DNA from: Nymphaea colorata | Lineage: Eukaryota > Streptophyta > Magnoliopsida > Nymphaeales > Nymphaeaceae | Assembly (NCBI RefSeq): GCF_008831285.2 | Contig: NC_045138.2 | Coordinates: 34,691,934 to 34,755,933 of the forward strand | DNA: 64,000 bases | Direction: 5' to 3' | Shown: positions 49,160 through 61,056 of the stretch, piece by piece | Layout of the letters: every line of letters starts with the position of its first letter | Numbering within the stretch: the stretch's first letter is position 1 | The notes under the pieces: generated by a model | What the model was told of the DNA's origin: nothing | Seen by the model: only the letters and a program-made list of their open reading frames with translations | Database searches by the model: none | Translations under genes and position numbers: made by a program

Positions 49160-49930
49160 GCTTGCAAAACATATGTCGTGCTTTTACTCAAGAAAGTGAT
49201 AATAGAAGCTGGTATTCTGATTCTAAAGTCACGCGTCATGTGACCAGTGACCTTAACAATCTGATAATATGTGTTTCCTACCCAATGCAAAAGATAATAT
49301 TTCCGCCGCATGAGGATCAGGTCTGTTTATTTCGCATATTGGGAACTCTACTTTACTGCTTTCAAGTTATAGAGCAATCCTTACATTTGTTTCGTATGCT
49401 GCTAATGTTACAAGAAATTTATTGTCTGCCAACGTATTTGCCAAAGACAATGGTGTATTATTTGAGTTTCATCCTTATTTCTTCTGAGTGGGATTAAAAA
49501 GAGGGGTTGAGATTGCTTGGGGAAGGAATGTCAATGGATTCGGCCAGCTTTAAGATTGACGGGAACAATCAAGAGGCTTGCATGGGCAAGACATCCATTC
49601 TTTAAACAGTGGCATTAATGGTTTGGACATCTCGCACTTGGAGTGATCCAAAATGTTATTAGTTGATTGGATTTGCCTGATTTCAAAACGTTGAACGTCA
49701 ATAAGGTTTGAGTTGTTTGTCAGTCCAGCAAAAGCTTTTGACGTATGAGCTTGTCATTAGATTTTGGTCGATATAGAGTCATAGACCTATTTGATTTTTG
49801 TTGATGCTTTCTCCCGTTATACATGGATCTATAAGACTGTCCGTAAATCTGATGTCGTTGATGTGTTTCATATATTTAAACATAAAGTTAAAAAAAATTA
49901 AAACAATGATTAAATGTTTGCAAAGCAATG
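49160..49930 (+). pseudogene. Copia fragment (protease to integrase), heavily decayed
   Basis: NRSWYSDSKVTRHVTSDLNNL-type text near 49200 matches the protease/pre-integrase junction of plant Copia elements (the catalytic DSG is DSK here). Near 49790 YLIFVDAFSRYTWIY and KSDVVDVFHIF match the integrase core. Many stops and frameshifts lie between. No LTR was found on either side. Confidence 0.7.
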
Positions 49931-50848
49931 GAGGTGGATAGTACAAGGTTTTGAAACTGTTTTTATCGGGTCAAAAAATCAATTATCTTATCTCATGTCT
50001 CCACAATCATGTGACCAGTCAATTGAAGTCTCCTTATGAGGTTTTTTCTAATTAATGTCATTACTGTAAATTTCTTATGGTACCGGCGGAACGCCAACGG
50101 CACTCTACCCATTTATTGTAGCGATATATGTCGAACGAACCTTTGTCGCCATCATCGTCGGGGCCAACACTTCCCAACTGAAAACTTCAATCGGCAATGC
50201 CCAAAGTGCTGTTTTCATTTAATAAGGGACTCCCTTTTGGGTTATGTAAAACTTTGATGAAAACGCCGTTTTCCTAAATTTGGGTTTATAGGAAATCCAG
50301 TTCCGATGATGCCCACAACCCCTTCAAAAAGGAGTTCAAATGTAGGCAAAATGTCAAAACATTGTTTAGCTTTCTAACCCCATTTTTGGGCGCATATCCA
50401 AACATACCTACACACCGCAATGCTCATTTTTAAATTCGAACCCAATTTTTTTACCGCATATCAGACATAAAACTCATCCTTTGATGTATAAAATGATTTT
50501 GTTAAAAAAAAAAACGTTTCACGAGAGTTTGGATGACAAACAAAAAAGAGTTTTGAGAAAACTCGTTTTGGCAGAAACCATTTTTCAAAAGGAAGTGACT
50601 AACTTGGCACCCCTTGTTATTAAAAAAGTGTGTTTTGGTTTTATTCTTTTGTTTTGGAAAGATTATTTTTCATAGGGAATGTTTGAATGTATGGTATTCT
50701 ACTCTGTAGCAGTGAAATTTTAGTGCCATCTTACAAATAAAATTCTGTCTGCCATCAATCAAACGTAGAACTCAGGCTACTAGGGTTTTTGGTGGGTAGT
50801 AGCATGATAATAGTGGAGACGGTCGAGGAGCTTGCAACAACTGCTCCA
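49931..50848. other. Intergenic, no gene seen
   Basis: AT-rich DNA with short unrecognised frames. T/A-rich blocks around 50240-50640 look repetitive but no family was identified. Confidence 0.45.
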
Positions 50849-51103
50849 TCATTCCGAACCTTGATAAGAGACCTGCCATTGTTCTTGGGATGGGTGACAA
50901 ACAGGGACAGTAGCCAGGACAAAGCCGTCGCTAGTTATCATCAAACATAACACCGTTGCGCTGGTGGCGATCTCCACCATGGCCGGAAAGCAGGCTACGA
51001 ATGCAAGCATGGTGGCAGAGGAGGTAGTTGGGGTTCGAGACCGAGGCGGCAGTGTCTGCGGTGCAGTGCAGGACGCGATGGCGAGGTTGCAGACGAAAGC
51101 CAA
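50849..51103 (-). CDS. Hypothetical hydrophobic frame, gene fragment or spurious
   Basis: Not recognised. An 84-codon GC-rich frame in AT-rich surroundings, extendable upstream in the same frame to about 51135. It contains LAFVCNLAIAS and MLAFVACFPAMVEIA, which look membrane-like. No start context, splice partner or family could be assigned; it may be an exon or pseudogene fragment. Confidence 0.25.
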   Translation of the reverse strand: MAFVCNLAIASCTAPQTLPPRSRTPTTSSATMLAFVACFPAMVEIATSATVLCLMITSDGFVLATVPVCHPSQEQWQVSYQGSE

Positions 51104-51179
51104 GATGGGGTTGGACTCGACGAGGAGGGGGAGTGGAGGAGAGGGAAGGAGTTCAGTCAGTTACTTTCAGCGGCACTGA

Positions 51180-51930
51180 TGGTGGGGAGGGTGGTGATGA
51201 AAGCATTCCAATACGAGAATTTTCTAGATCTATATTTGGAGCCTAATTTTCTGGTGTCAGTTGATACGGATCTGTATGATTTATAGCTTGGACCTACGAA
51301 TCACACTAACGAAGAAAAATGGCGATTTACAATTTGTCGTCTAATATGCTTTTTACTTGTTATAGTGTACAGTTCAACTACAAGACACGTTGAGTAGTCA
51401 GTCATTTGTTGGATCTATTGCAGTTTTTTTGGCTGGGAATTACTGGATTTTGGTTGGGGCGACAGTCTTTCGTTTGGTGCAATAATTATTCTAACTACAA
51501 TGCACGGTTTTTCTGTCCTTTGCAAAGCCGCGTCATGGTTTCTTTCACGAGATCACTCAGCAGCTTGGAGGATAAGCTCTTACAACAAATCAATGCGAAG
51601 TGCAAAAAACCACAGCCGATTATTTTTCTGGTTTTGCAGTATGCGAAACAGCTTGAATACTTTTGTTAATCACAAGAGGTGGTCAATCGTCACTCACAAG
51701 ATGTGGAAATGTCGTTTTTTAAACAGTTTGATCATATGACATAAGTCCAACATGGAAATATAATGCCCGAAATAAAATTACCAGATAAAGCTTGAATTAT
51801 AGAACTGGAACTTTTAGTTTGACCCAGTAAACACCTGATACCAGACATTTTAATCCTAGGCATTTTAATACAACGCATTAAAAGGCCTCGTTAGTGTGCC
51901 ATCCAAACGCTACCTTCATTTTTTTTAAAG
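51180..51930. other. Intergenic, no gene seen
   Basis: AT-rich DNA upstream of the cardiolipin synthase leader, with short frames only. Confidence 0.45.
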
Positions 51931-51934
51931 AAAA

Positions 51935-52267
51935 TGCGGAGTCCTGCGAAGGCACGAAAAAGTGCCGTCAGTTTCTTGCGGGTCTTGGATTGTATTCGCG
52001 CAATGAAAGTCGGGGAAATCTTTTGGCACCGTAAGGGCTTCATCGTTCTGATAGCTACCTTCGTCCCTGTTCATCCGCAGCTGTCGCTCGTAGAGTCGCA
52101 GCACCGCAGCAGCGTCCGCCTCTCTCACCGCAGCAGCGTCGTTTTCCTCAACTGCAGCAGCGTCGTCTTCCTCAACTGCAGCATCGTTACCTCCAGGTAC
52201 TGGTTTCGCTCCCTCGCTCGCTCTTCTATCTCTCTCCTATCGCATGCTCTCTCTCTCTTATCGCACG

Positions 52268-52310
<43 letters not shown>

Positions 52311-52330
52311 ACAGCCCCATGCGGTAAATG
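51935..52330 (+). promoter_or_regulatory. Probable promoter/5' leader of cardiolipin synthase with CT/CA microsatellite
   Basis: GC-richer, CT-rich sequence with repeated GCAGCAGCGTC words (52108-52185) and a (CT)n(CA)n tract at about 52218-52313, as in many plant 5' leaders. If it is the leader, a 5' UTR intron of roughly 2.5 kb would end at a TTATAG acceptor near 54844, 110 bp before the ATG. This is inferred from composition and position only. Confidence 0.35.
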
Positions 52331-52339
52331 CTGGGGGTG

Positions 52340-54120
52340 TTTCATGCAAGAACAAGGCAAGGGCCAAAGGAAAAGGGCGAAAAAGATTAGACGAGAAAGG
52401 ATGGCCGAATCATTTCTGTTCCGTGCGTTTAAATGTGACTGTAGTTTGGTGAAAGGAAAATGCGCACAGAGGGCAGGGCGAGGGATTTTTGTGGATGGGC
52501 GTTTCTCGAGTGGCTCTCTTTGGAGGCATATGATTGGGATCGGTTGGTCTCGTGGCGATTACTCTCTGGTTCAGGTTATTTGCTTTCAGTGACTGAATGC
52601 GAGTTGATCTTTTCCCCTTTAGCTTATTTGCTTACAGTTTGCAGGCTTTCCGTATAGTTTATGATGGTTGACTGCATGATGCTGAGAACCATTTTCTGAC
52701 TAGTTTGGAGTTTGATTGGTTATTTTTTTCTGTTCGATTGATTGGCTGACAAACATCGGATAATATGAACCATTTTGCATCAAGGCGCTTAAAAGAAGCG
52801 AGCGTTGTTTTTCTCTTTGAATTCTTCGATATCCAATACTTGGTTCGCAGACTAAAACTTGGAATTCGCATTTCTGTGGCTGAACCGAGTGAAATGAATT
52901 TCTGCTATCAGGCTTGAAATCCATTTTCAGAAAGTTCAGCCATAATTAGCTTGATTTGCATTTTTTGGTAAAAAAGAAGTCTCATCCTAAGAATTATGTT
53001 TCAGGTGAAAAAAAATGTCGATTTGATGTTCTAGCTTGCTATTTACATGCATCATATAATTACTCGTTGCCGTTTCAGACCCTCCTTTGCTTAAATTGTG
53101 ACACGGACATAAACTGGACTGACGCATGATTATGTGCCTTAAATTGGTGGTTAGGGTTGCAAGAGGGTCCATCTGAACCAGGTCCATGTAGATGTTGGCC
53201 AATCATGGGAAATTATGGTTCAACTAGACCATGGTTTGCAGAGGGCTTCATTTGAGCTTGATAGTATGATTCATATGTACCCGTAGCTTTTCTCTTCAGA
53301 TGGAAACAAATATGACGCCTTCAAAGTTTTATTTTCCCCTTCTTCTTTTTAGTTTCCCTTGCTTCTGGTTGTTCTTTTAGCTTTACACATACCAGAAAAA
53401 AGACAAAGAAAAAGTTCCAGGTTTGCTATGTCTTCTGCTTACGTCTGGCCTATACTGAGTTTTGAATTCCATCTTCGTGGTCCACTATGCCTTTATTAAC
53501 TCATCATGCCAAGAGCCTGTCAAATGACATGATTAAAAATATGGGTCTGAGGAGAAAATGTCACAGTGTCCGGATAATTTGGTTTTTCTAACATGACATG
53601 ATCAAATATGGGCCTCGAATAGTCAGGATAGTCTCTAACGTCAAAAAAACTGATAAAACTTGTCAAGGGTGCTTGGGCTCAGTTTGATCTAATGATTCAG
53701 GTTCAGTTACAATCAGGATGGTCTTTACACTGAGTTGAGCTTAAGGAACTTATCTCACCTGGACCAGCCCCTGTTCCAAATGCTTATTTGAGAAATGGAT
53801 CCTCATAATCAGGAAAATCTTGCTTATTGGTTAGGGTTACTGGTCTGCCTGAGGTTTTTTGCCAAACCGATCACTGTTGAAATCACACATCATAAGTTTG
53901 TTGATTAATGGATTTAGATATAATGTGCTTCAAGTGTACGAGTTGTGAATCTATAAGTGTAGTGGGTGATTATTGGAAGAACCCTTCTTATAATTGTAAC
54001 AAACTTAGGTGGTGGACCTCTTAGTTGCATAAAAAATGGAAAAGCCAGCCACTGGAACAAAAAGAAGCATTAAATTCTATTACTTTATGGTACAAAAGTT
54101 TGAAAACCAAACTTGCATAA
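52340..54120. other. Upstream region or 5' UTR intron of cardiolipin synthase
   Basis: T-rich sequence with no recognised coding exon or transposon. Consistent with a leader intron. Confidence 0.35.
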
Positions 54121-54125
54121 CTTTA

Positions 54126-54279
54126 GGGGCCATTTGACATTATAAACAACATGCGAGTGTTAACATGAATCTACCTCAAAATTGGGGTAGATTCATGGGA
54201 AACTTGGTCATGAATCTACCCCAATTTTGGGGCAGATTCATGGGACACTCACACCTTGTTCCTAATGGCAAACAGCCCC
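54126..54279. mobile_element. Tourist-like MITE (PIF/Harbinger type), 154 bp
   Basis: Inverted ends GGGGCCATTTGACATT and, reverse-complemented, GGGGCTGTTTGCCATT are flanked by the 3-bp duplication TTA (54123-54125 and 54280-54282). The GGGGC.GTTTG end and TTA duplication are typical of this superfamily. The interior holds two 34-bp near-palindromes, each starting CATGAATCTACC and separated by 11 bp. Confidence 0.82.
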
Positions 54280-54954
54280 TTAAGAGCATTCACATAGTTG
54301 TGTGCCTTGTCTTGCTGACATTGCTTCAATTCCTTTGTCTTGTCTGGATATAAAAGCATTTATAGTAGAACAATCATTTGAAAGTCAAGCTGGTTGTTGG
54401 TATTGATACACAATCAGTTTGCTGGTACTGCAAGTCTCAATATTATTGTGCAAAGGAGAAATAGTTTGTTGTCCTTTTTTGATGAAAATAAAAGAATAAA
54501 CACAAGAAAAAAATGATAGTGAGTACACATTGGCATTGCAGGCATTACTTTAGTCCAGTGGTGAGAGCTCAATCTAGAACTTAGTGATATTCAGTTTAAG
54601 ATGTGTGTTATTTTAGAGTGTCATGTTATGTTCAGGTTCTTAGTTTTTCATTGTTTCTCATTTGTTTGTTTAAACAAGGGTCTTGTTCATAGTTTTGGGA
54701 ACTTGAGAATGCTGGTATGATAACCTGCGCCATTAGACAGCTGACATTGTATGCTTACATGTTCCTCTTGAATAACCTTTATTGTTTGTTATTTGTGAAT
54801 TATTCTTTATGAGTTTGTATTTTCCGTGGTTCATTCTCTTATAGGGTTCTGTACATCAGGAGGCACATGTTCTTCTCCTTCAACGTTTGTGACGGGCAGG
54901 AAGCAAGAGCAACGAAGGCCACATGTGCACATAGTCGTAGCATGGTGTGCATCA

Positions 54955-57900
54955 ATGGCAATCTCGAGAACCCTGAAGTCCCTCAAAGCTCTAACAACTG
55001 GATCCAGACTTAGCTCAGGGCTCTACCATGTCTCCGCCGCTGCTCCATTCTCGGCACGCTCACCCTTCCCCTTCTTGTTGTTCCCCTCGGATCTACAACT
55101 CCGCCTCACCTCTGCGCACCCTCGCCTCTTCTCCCCCTTTTGTAGGCTGATTCCTTGCTCAGCAGGCCCTCTCTTTCTATCATCACCCCCATGGCAGCTC
55201 TCCCAGAACGCCACTCCTCTGTATCTGCACGGAGAGCTCGTTAGAGGTAGCGGCATTTCTCTTGGATTGGTCCATGGCAGGTGTTTACCCACTGGGTTTC
55301 CAATCAAGGAGAAGCAACACCTTGACAATAGGGAGGCTAGCAATGCTGACAGTGTGTTCAATTTGCCTAATTTGATATCTTTTGGCAGAATGGCCTCTGG
55401 CCCTTTTCTTGGGTGGTGAGTTTCTTGTTAGTGATTATGAAGTGGACATCATAGTAAAAAAAAATGTTTTTTCCCCAAAAAAACGAAAAAAAAAATGATA
55501 AATAGGTCAGCCATTTAAAACTTTCAAAAAATGTCATTTTTAAGAAAACACAAAAACGAAAAAAAAAAAGCATTTTTTTTTCATTTTTTTCATTTTCTTC
55601 ACATTTTTTAATGCCAAACTGCTTGTTTTCATTTTCTAATTTTTATTTGTTGCAAATCTACTTTTGTGGGTGTTTGTGTTGTTAGTTTCTCAGTTATTTT
55701 ATTTTTTCCTTTTTAAAAAAAAAAATTTACTAGCCCTTTTTTCAAGTTCGCCCATATTATACCCGAAAGTTTTTTGTGACTATGGTGGAAAGTGGCAACC
55801 ATGATACTTTTACCCATTGTTTTTTAACTAATTGTTGACTCTTACTTCAATTGGTACCTGCCGTGCGTTTTAACTCGTTTCATATCTTGAATTTATTGTT
55901 GTCAAACAGCTTACAATGCATGTTTTTTCCTTCCTTTTCAATGAAACAAGCTGAAACAGCCACTTTATCTGAAATAAGAGTCCTGATCTATTCCCCCAGA
56001 TTTAATTCTTATTTGAATGTAACCTTTTACATAAGTAACATGTTTACCTTCGTCTTTCAGTGCCCTGAGGAACGTTTTACTTTGAAAGAATTTGAGGCCA
56101 TTTATGATTTATGTCATCTGCTTCTTATTTTACAACACAAGAATAAAAAACTTCATTTGATTGCTAGCAGCACTTTTTGAATAAATATGCATAGTTCCAG
56201 ATCTCCAGGAGTGCACTGTGCACACTCTTGCATGTTGCCACCTAATTTGGTGAGGGAATCTAATGCGGCAAGTTTCTAAGAACTCTAGGATATTCGGTTG
56301 TCCTTTGTCTACCTGACACTTGAATACATTGCACTTTTCATGGCTTAGGCACTCCAAGATGCAGTGTGAAAATTTGGGTTTTTTTTATCCCTCTGCTTTT
56401 GCAAGAAGAATTACGGCACTTCTAAAAAATTCAAATGATTCAGAAATGGATTATCTGAGCCCTGAGGTATGCACATTCGAGAGAAGTTCTATGTCATCAC
56501 CAATGTCAAATAAAATCCTTCTCGTTCCCACTTTGCACAAAGCATAGGTTCAAGGCTCTTGAAGCAGGTGTAATACATATATTTGGTTAATAAAGACAAT
56601 CAAAGTAGAATGATGCTCTTACTTTGTTGTTTCTGCTGACAGCTTGGGTTCCTTGCTTGAGCACATGATGTACCTCTAAGGACTTTTTTTTTTAGCTTTC
56701 CACTGGTTGCCAAAAGACACTGGGTTAAGCTTATATTGACTGTCTAACTTTTTTGCTGATTGCCCCAAAGAACATATATGTCTGTGAGTGTGTTGTCATG
56801 TATTTTTTATTATTCTTGCGCATTCCTACTGAAAAGCAGCACACTCTCGGCTCTCCCACATAAGTAAACAAAAAAGAAGTTCCCAAAAGGATTAATGAAG
56901 TGTCTGCACTGCAGGATGATTGTTAATGAGTATTACTCTTTGGCATTTTTGGGACTTGCTATGTCTGGAGCTACTGATTGGGTAGGAGGTTTGTTCTATT
57001 ATATTATGTTGGATGACTTGTAGATATGCATTTAGAATGATGACCACAGTCTTTTCTTCAATGTTGTAGCTTGATGGATTTGTTGCTCGGAGGATGAATG
57101 TCAACTCTGTGATAGGATCCTACCTTGATCCACTTGCTGACAAAGTTGGTATCATCATGTTTTAGTGGTTTTTTTCCATGATTTGTTTTACATTTGCATT
57201 CCTATACACAGTCACACAGTTTTATCCAGGATTTCTTATTATGCAGGTTTTGATTGGTTGTGTTGCCGTATCAATGATGAAAATGAATTTGTTACATCGT
57301 AAGGATCCCTGAGTATCTTTTGATATAGTTTTGTATTTTTCTATGAATTTCACCATGCATCCCTTTTCAAAATTGTGCATCTATGATTTGTGTATTGATG
57401 TAGTCAATGTTCCATCACAGCAATTGCAAATACTCAATCTGGTGAAGGAACATGTTTTTTGAGAATTCTCCAAAATTTGTTCAGAACAAGAAAGTATAGG
57501 AAAGGAAGAGAAAGGTCAGCAAAACCACGTCCCAAGAATGAGGGATTGTGATTTGTCTTATTCATAATAAGGGTGTCGATCCAACTGAAAATATACAATA
57601 CTACCATTAAGGGATGGATATTTACATAACTGATTTCATGCAGTATACAGACTGGATTGGATTCATATCTATATCCAGTTTGCAGTCTAGTCATTCGATC
57701 AATTAAGCTGGCTCATTCTCCTGGTATTCAATTTTCTGCTTGATGAAGTGCTGGTCAGTCAGTCTTGCCGTGCTGGATAAGATTGAGTGAAATCTAAATG
57801 GTACTTCGGTTATCACACAAGAGAAGACTTCTAGTACTTGGTTCTTGTAACTCAAGCAACAAATGTCTAACCCAAGCCACTTCTATAGTAGCAATGGCCG

Positions 57901-60900
57901 TTGGTTTATATTCTGCTTTTGTACTAGACCTGACAATAACTTTCTGCAGCTCTGATAATTATCTGCATATCCAACAAATCTACATCTTGTTGCCTTGGTC
58001 TGAAACATGTTTTACTGATAAGAATGAAAATGAGCATGCATGCACAACCACAACCAAAGGCTAGTAATCATCATAATCAGGATGTTCTCGAATGAAACAA
58101 AGTATGGCAACTTATTGTTTAAGATAATCATAGGATGATGATTTATAATGTGAACTACATACTTTTGTCCATAAACCCAAGGGAAGGTGATACATGCATC
58201 ACTCGTAGCACTCTCAAGAATATGTCGACGACCTTCTATATCAGAAATTCAAGATGAAAAATCTTGGGAACCTTTAGGTGTTATAATCCAATGGACATGT
58301 GATCTAAAATTTTAAGGAATGTTATCTTTGATGATAATAACTTTGCAGGTGAAAGGGATGGTTCTGTTCAACTCAATATGCACATGATGCATTAAGAATG
58401 TTGACTATTGTTCCTTGTCTTGTCAAATAAGAATGTTGGCTCACAATGACTATATAAGATCAAATACCAACCAGATGGGAGTGTTGAACATTATAAAGCT
58501 TGCTTTGTTGAAAAAAGTTCCGTACAAGAGTTTGAACAGGGTTATGATGAAGCCTTTAGTCCAGCGGTGAAATGCAAAAGACTACCCTTATAGAGAATGA
58601 GTATTTACATAAGGGAATATATGCAATATATTAGTTTGGACTGGATTCATATCCAGATCCAAAATATTAAGACAAATAATGCATACATGTCTGTTAACAT
58701 TGTAAGATTTTGATATATTACCAATTTACCACCAGATAGAGTCTCAAGAAGATACAAGAGGAAGAGAGGAGAATTGCTTTGATGCCATGTAAGATTTTGA
58801 TATATTACCACTAGATGGAGTCTCAAGAAGATACAAGAGGAAGAGAGGAGAATGAGGCTGCTCGAGAAAGGAGAGAGAAGAAAAATTAGGGCCTTAGGGT
58901 GAGCACCCGCCCCTTATCGTTACTTAAACTAATTACACTTAAGTGTTACAAATAAAATACAAAAAGAATAATAAATATTACAAGTTTGCCACCACCCATT
59001 ATGTGCTGCATGTGGTGAAAATGGGTTGGGTCTGACTTGACCTGAACCATATCTTAACAAACATATCTAAGGAATTTAGTTTGTCATTTTGCTGGTTTTA
59101 TATCTTTACCAATTTTCATGGATCACATAACAAGCAGCTGCAATGACAAGTTTCAACTTTCAATCTCTTGCATATGCAAAAAATGGTGCATGGATTTTTT
59201 TGGTGATTTGGTGCACACAGTTTATTCCTATGCAAAATTTGCATCTGGTTTGGCAGCCTTGTGAGTGTGGGTTTCAGGTCAGCTTTTGCAAATGAGCAAG
59301 AGAAGGAAATGTTGGCAGTTTTCATGAACTCTTCTATTAATTTCAATAAGTTTCTTATCATGATACTACCAACAACAACGCCACACTAGGTGCCTCACTG
59401 CCTTGCAAAACTTGAGCTGCTCCTAAAATTCACTTACTAACTTTATGCTGATCAGTGAAGTCAGCAATTGTTTTAATAGCTGTAATTATTTATGAATCCT
59501 TAACAATCTTCTGGTTCGATTTTGTCAATAAGTCATGGTAACAAACAAAGTTATTTTTACATTATTAATTCTCTTGGTCTTTTTCTGCCACTGCATCGAT
59601 GCTTCTTGAAGTAAAGGCAATTTTTTCTCTCTAATGTTCAACAGGTTTCAAGTAGGCTGCAATTTGATTGACCTTCCTGTAAACTGCAGTACCAATTTCA
59701 TATTACGTTAGTGTTTGCTGCATTCTCTGCTTTCATATTGTTGCACCTCAGGTAGCCAACAAGTAACGGTTGCCTTGCTAGCAAATATCTACGTTTTGAG
59801 TAATGGTGTGCTTAGGTTTAATACATTTTTGTCATGTGAAAATCTTCACATCAGAAACAGAAAACTTTATCTGATTAACTGTTTCTATGTTTAAGCAACT
59901 CTGGTTGGGCTTGTTGTACTGAGAGATATTGCTCTAGTTTGTGGTGCAATCTACAAAAGACTATGCAGCATGCATTGGGAGGTGAGCAAATGGTTGAATC
60001 ACAGAACTTTCCACTTTTTGGACCTGAAGCTTGAATTTCACAATCTACTTTTTTATGGTTCTAACACTAGATGGGGGAGAATATAAAGAACGACTTTTAT
60101 GGTTAGGACTTGGGAGTCAACACCATGCAGTTGTCATAAGGCTTCCTCATGTTAACTTTTTTATGGTTCTATGTCAGTGGCAAGGGTGGTATGATTTCAT
60201 CAACCTGGACGCTAACGCACCTGAAAAGGTCAAACCAACCTTACTCAGCAAGGTCTGCTTCTCTTTTTTGTCTTATTTGATTATGTTGTGAAACAATGCA
60301 TGATTCATAGATGATGTTGAAGAATAAAGTTGAAACATTCTAAAAGGTTCCTTCTCATTTCAGTGAATGGATGTTTGAGCTATTAAAATTGTATTTTCGT
60401 TTATTAGGAGTTGACTTGGACAGGTGAATCTGTTGATATGAACTTTTCCTGCTGCCACAATGTTAATAATTGACTTTGGAGCACTGCTGTTGGATGGTTA
60501 TTTCAGGTGAACACAGTGCTGCAATTGACATTAGTTGCTGCAGCTCTTCTTCAGCCAGATTTTGGTTCTGACAAAACTGAGGTCTGCATACTTGGTTTGA
60601 GGTAAGACTGCGGTTCCTTGATGGAAAGAGGTGGGTTAATAACTTAATCAAGAATTTGATTTGAGAAGTCTTGTTCAAAAGATGAGGCTGGATCTGGTGA
60701 TATGTCCTGTTTCTTGTTTCTTTTGGAGTGTATTCACCTTAGAATCTCATTTTGTTTTTTATGATGCATATCCTTTGCTTAGTGAAAAATGCATTTTTGA
60801 GTTGTCTTGATTCAAGTTGTATCAGAGGTTCAGTTGGCTTCTAATTAGCTGATTCGGCTATATAGCTAGGCTGCAGGCATCTGCATGTGTTACTTATATT

Positions 60901-61056
60901 CCTCAAAAACGTCCCTGAAGCTTTTTTACTAGCAGTTGGGCGGTGGCTGCAACAACGGTAGCATCATGGGCAGGTTATGGTATTCTGTATATGAGGAGTC
61001 AAGCAGCTCCAACCTCTGGAATGCAGGAACCTTTTTCTAGAAGCAAGCTTTCATGA
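54955..61056 (+). CDS. CLS: Cardiolipin synthase (CMP-forming), eight exons, intact
   Basis: Makes cardiolipin from CDP-diacylglycerol and phosphatidylglycerol in the mitochondrial inner membrane. Exons: 54955-55415, 56915-56981, 57070-57144, 57247-57298, 59896-59981, 60178-60252, 60507-60601, 60933-61056. All introns are GT-AG; the joined frame is 1035 nt (344 aa), like the Arabidopsis enzyme. The first about 60 residues are Ser/Arg/Leu-rich, fitting a mitochondrial presequence. [18 protein letters not shown] matches the plant family's N-terminal conserved block. The CDP-alcohol phosphatidyltransferase signature DGx2ARx8Gx3Dx3D is complete: D178, G179, A182, R183, G192, D196, D200 ([19 protein letters not shown] then DPLAD). 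Hydrophobic segments follow in exons 4, 5, 7 and 8. The start at 54955 was preferred over an in-frame ATG 129 bp upstream because it matches MAI(Y/S)RSLK-type starts. Intron 4 carries a Copia remnant. Confidence 0.95.
57430..59059 (-). mobile_element. Rearranged Copia remnant in cardiolipin synthase intron 4
   Basis: The minus strand near 57800-57960 reads [21 protein letters not shown], a Copia RNase H. The plus strand near 58460-58560 reads [17 protein letters not shown], and near 58205 [16 protein letters not shown]; both are reverse transcriptase pieces but in the opposite orientation and in swapped order. An LTR on the minus strand lies at the right end. Internal inversion and deletion are therefore needed to explain the layout. 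Confidence 0.7.
58788..59059 (-). repeat. LTR of the Copia remnant, with a duplicated end
   Basis: Reads TGTAAGAT...ATCTTAACA on the plus strand, so it has proper inverted termini. On the minus strand it is followed by a primer-binding-site-like TGGCATCAAAGC (58787-58776). The block 58701-58775 repeats the LTR start in tandem with period 87. Confidence 0.7.

Noticed and set aside
49160-49930. A host gene
   Set aside because: The readable pieces match Copia protease and integrase, with many stops between.
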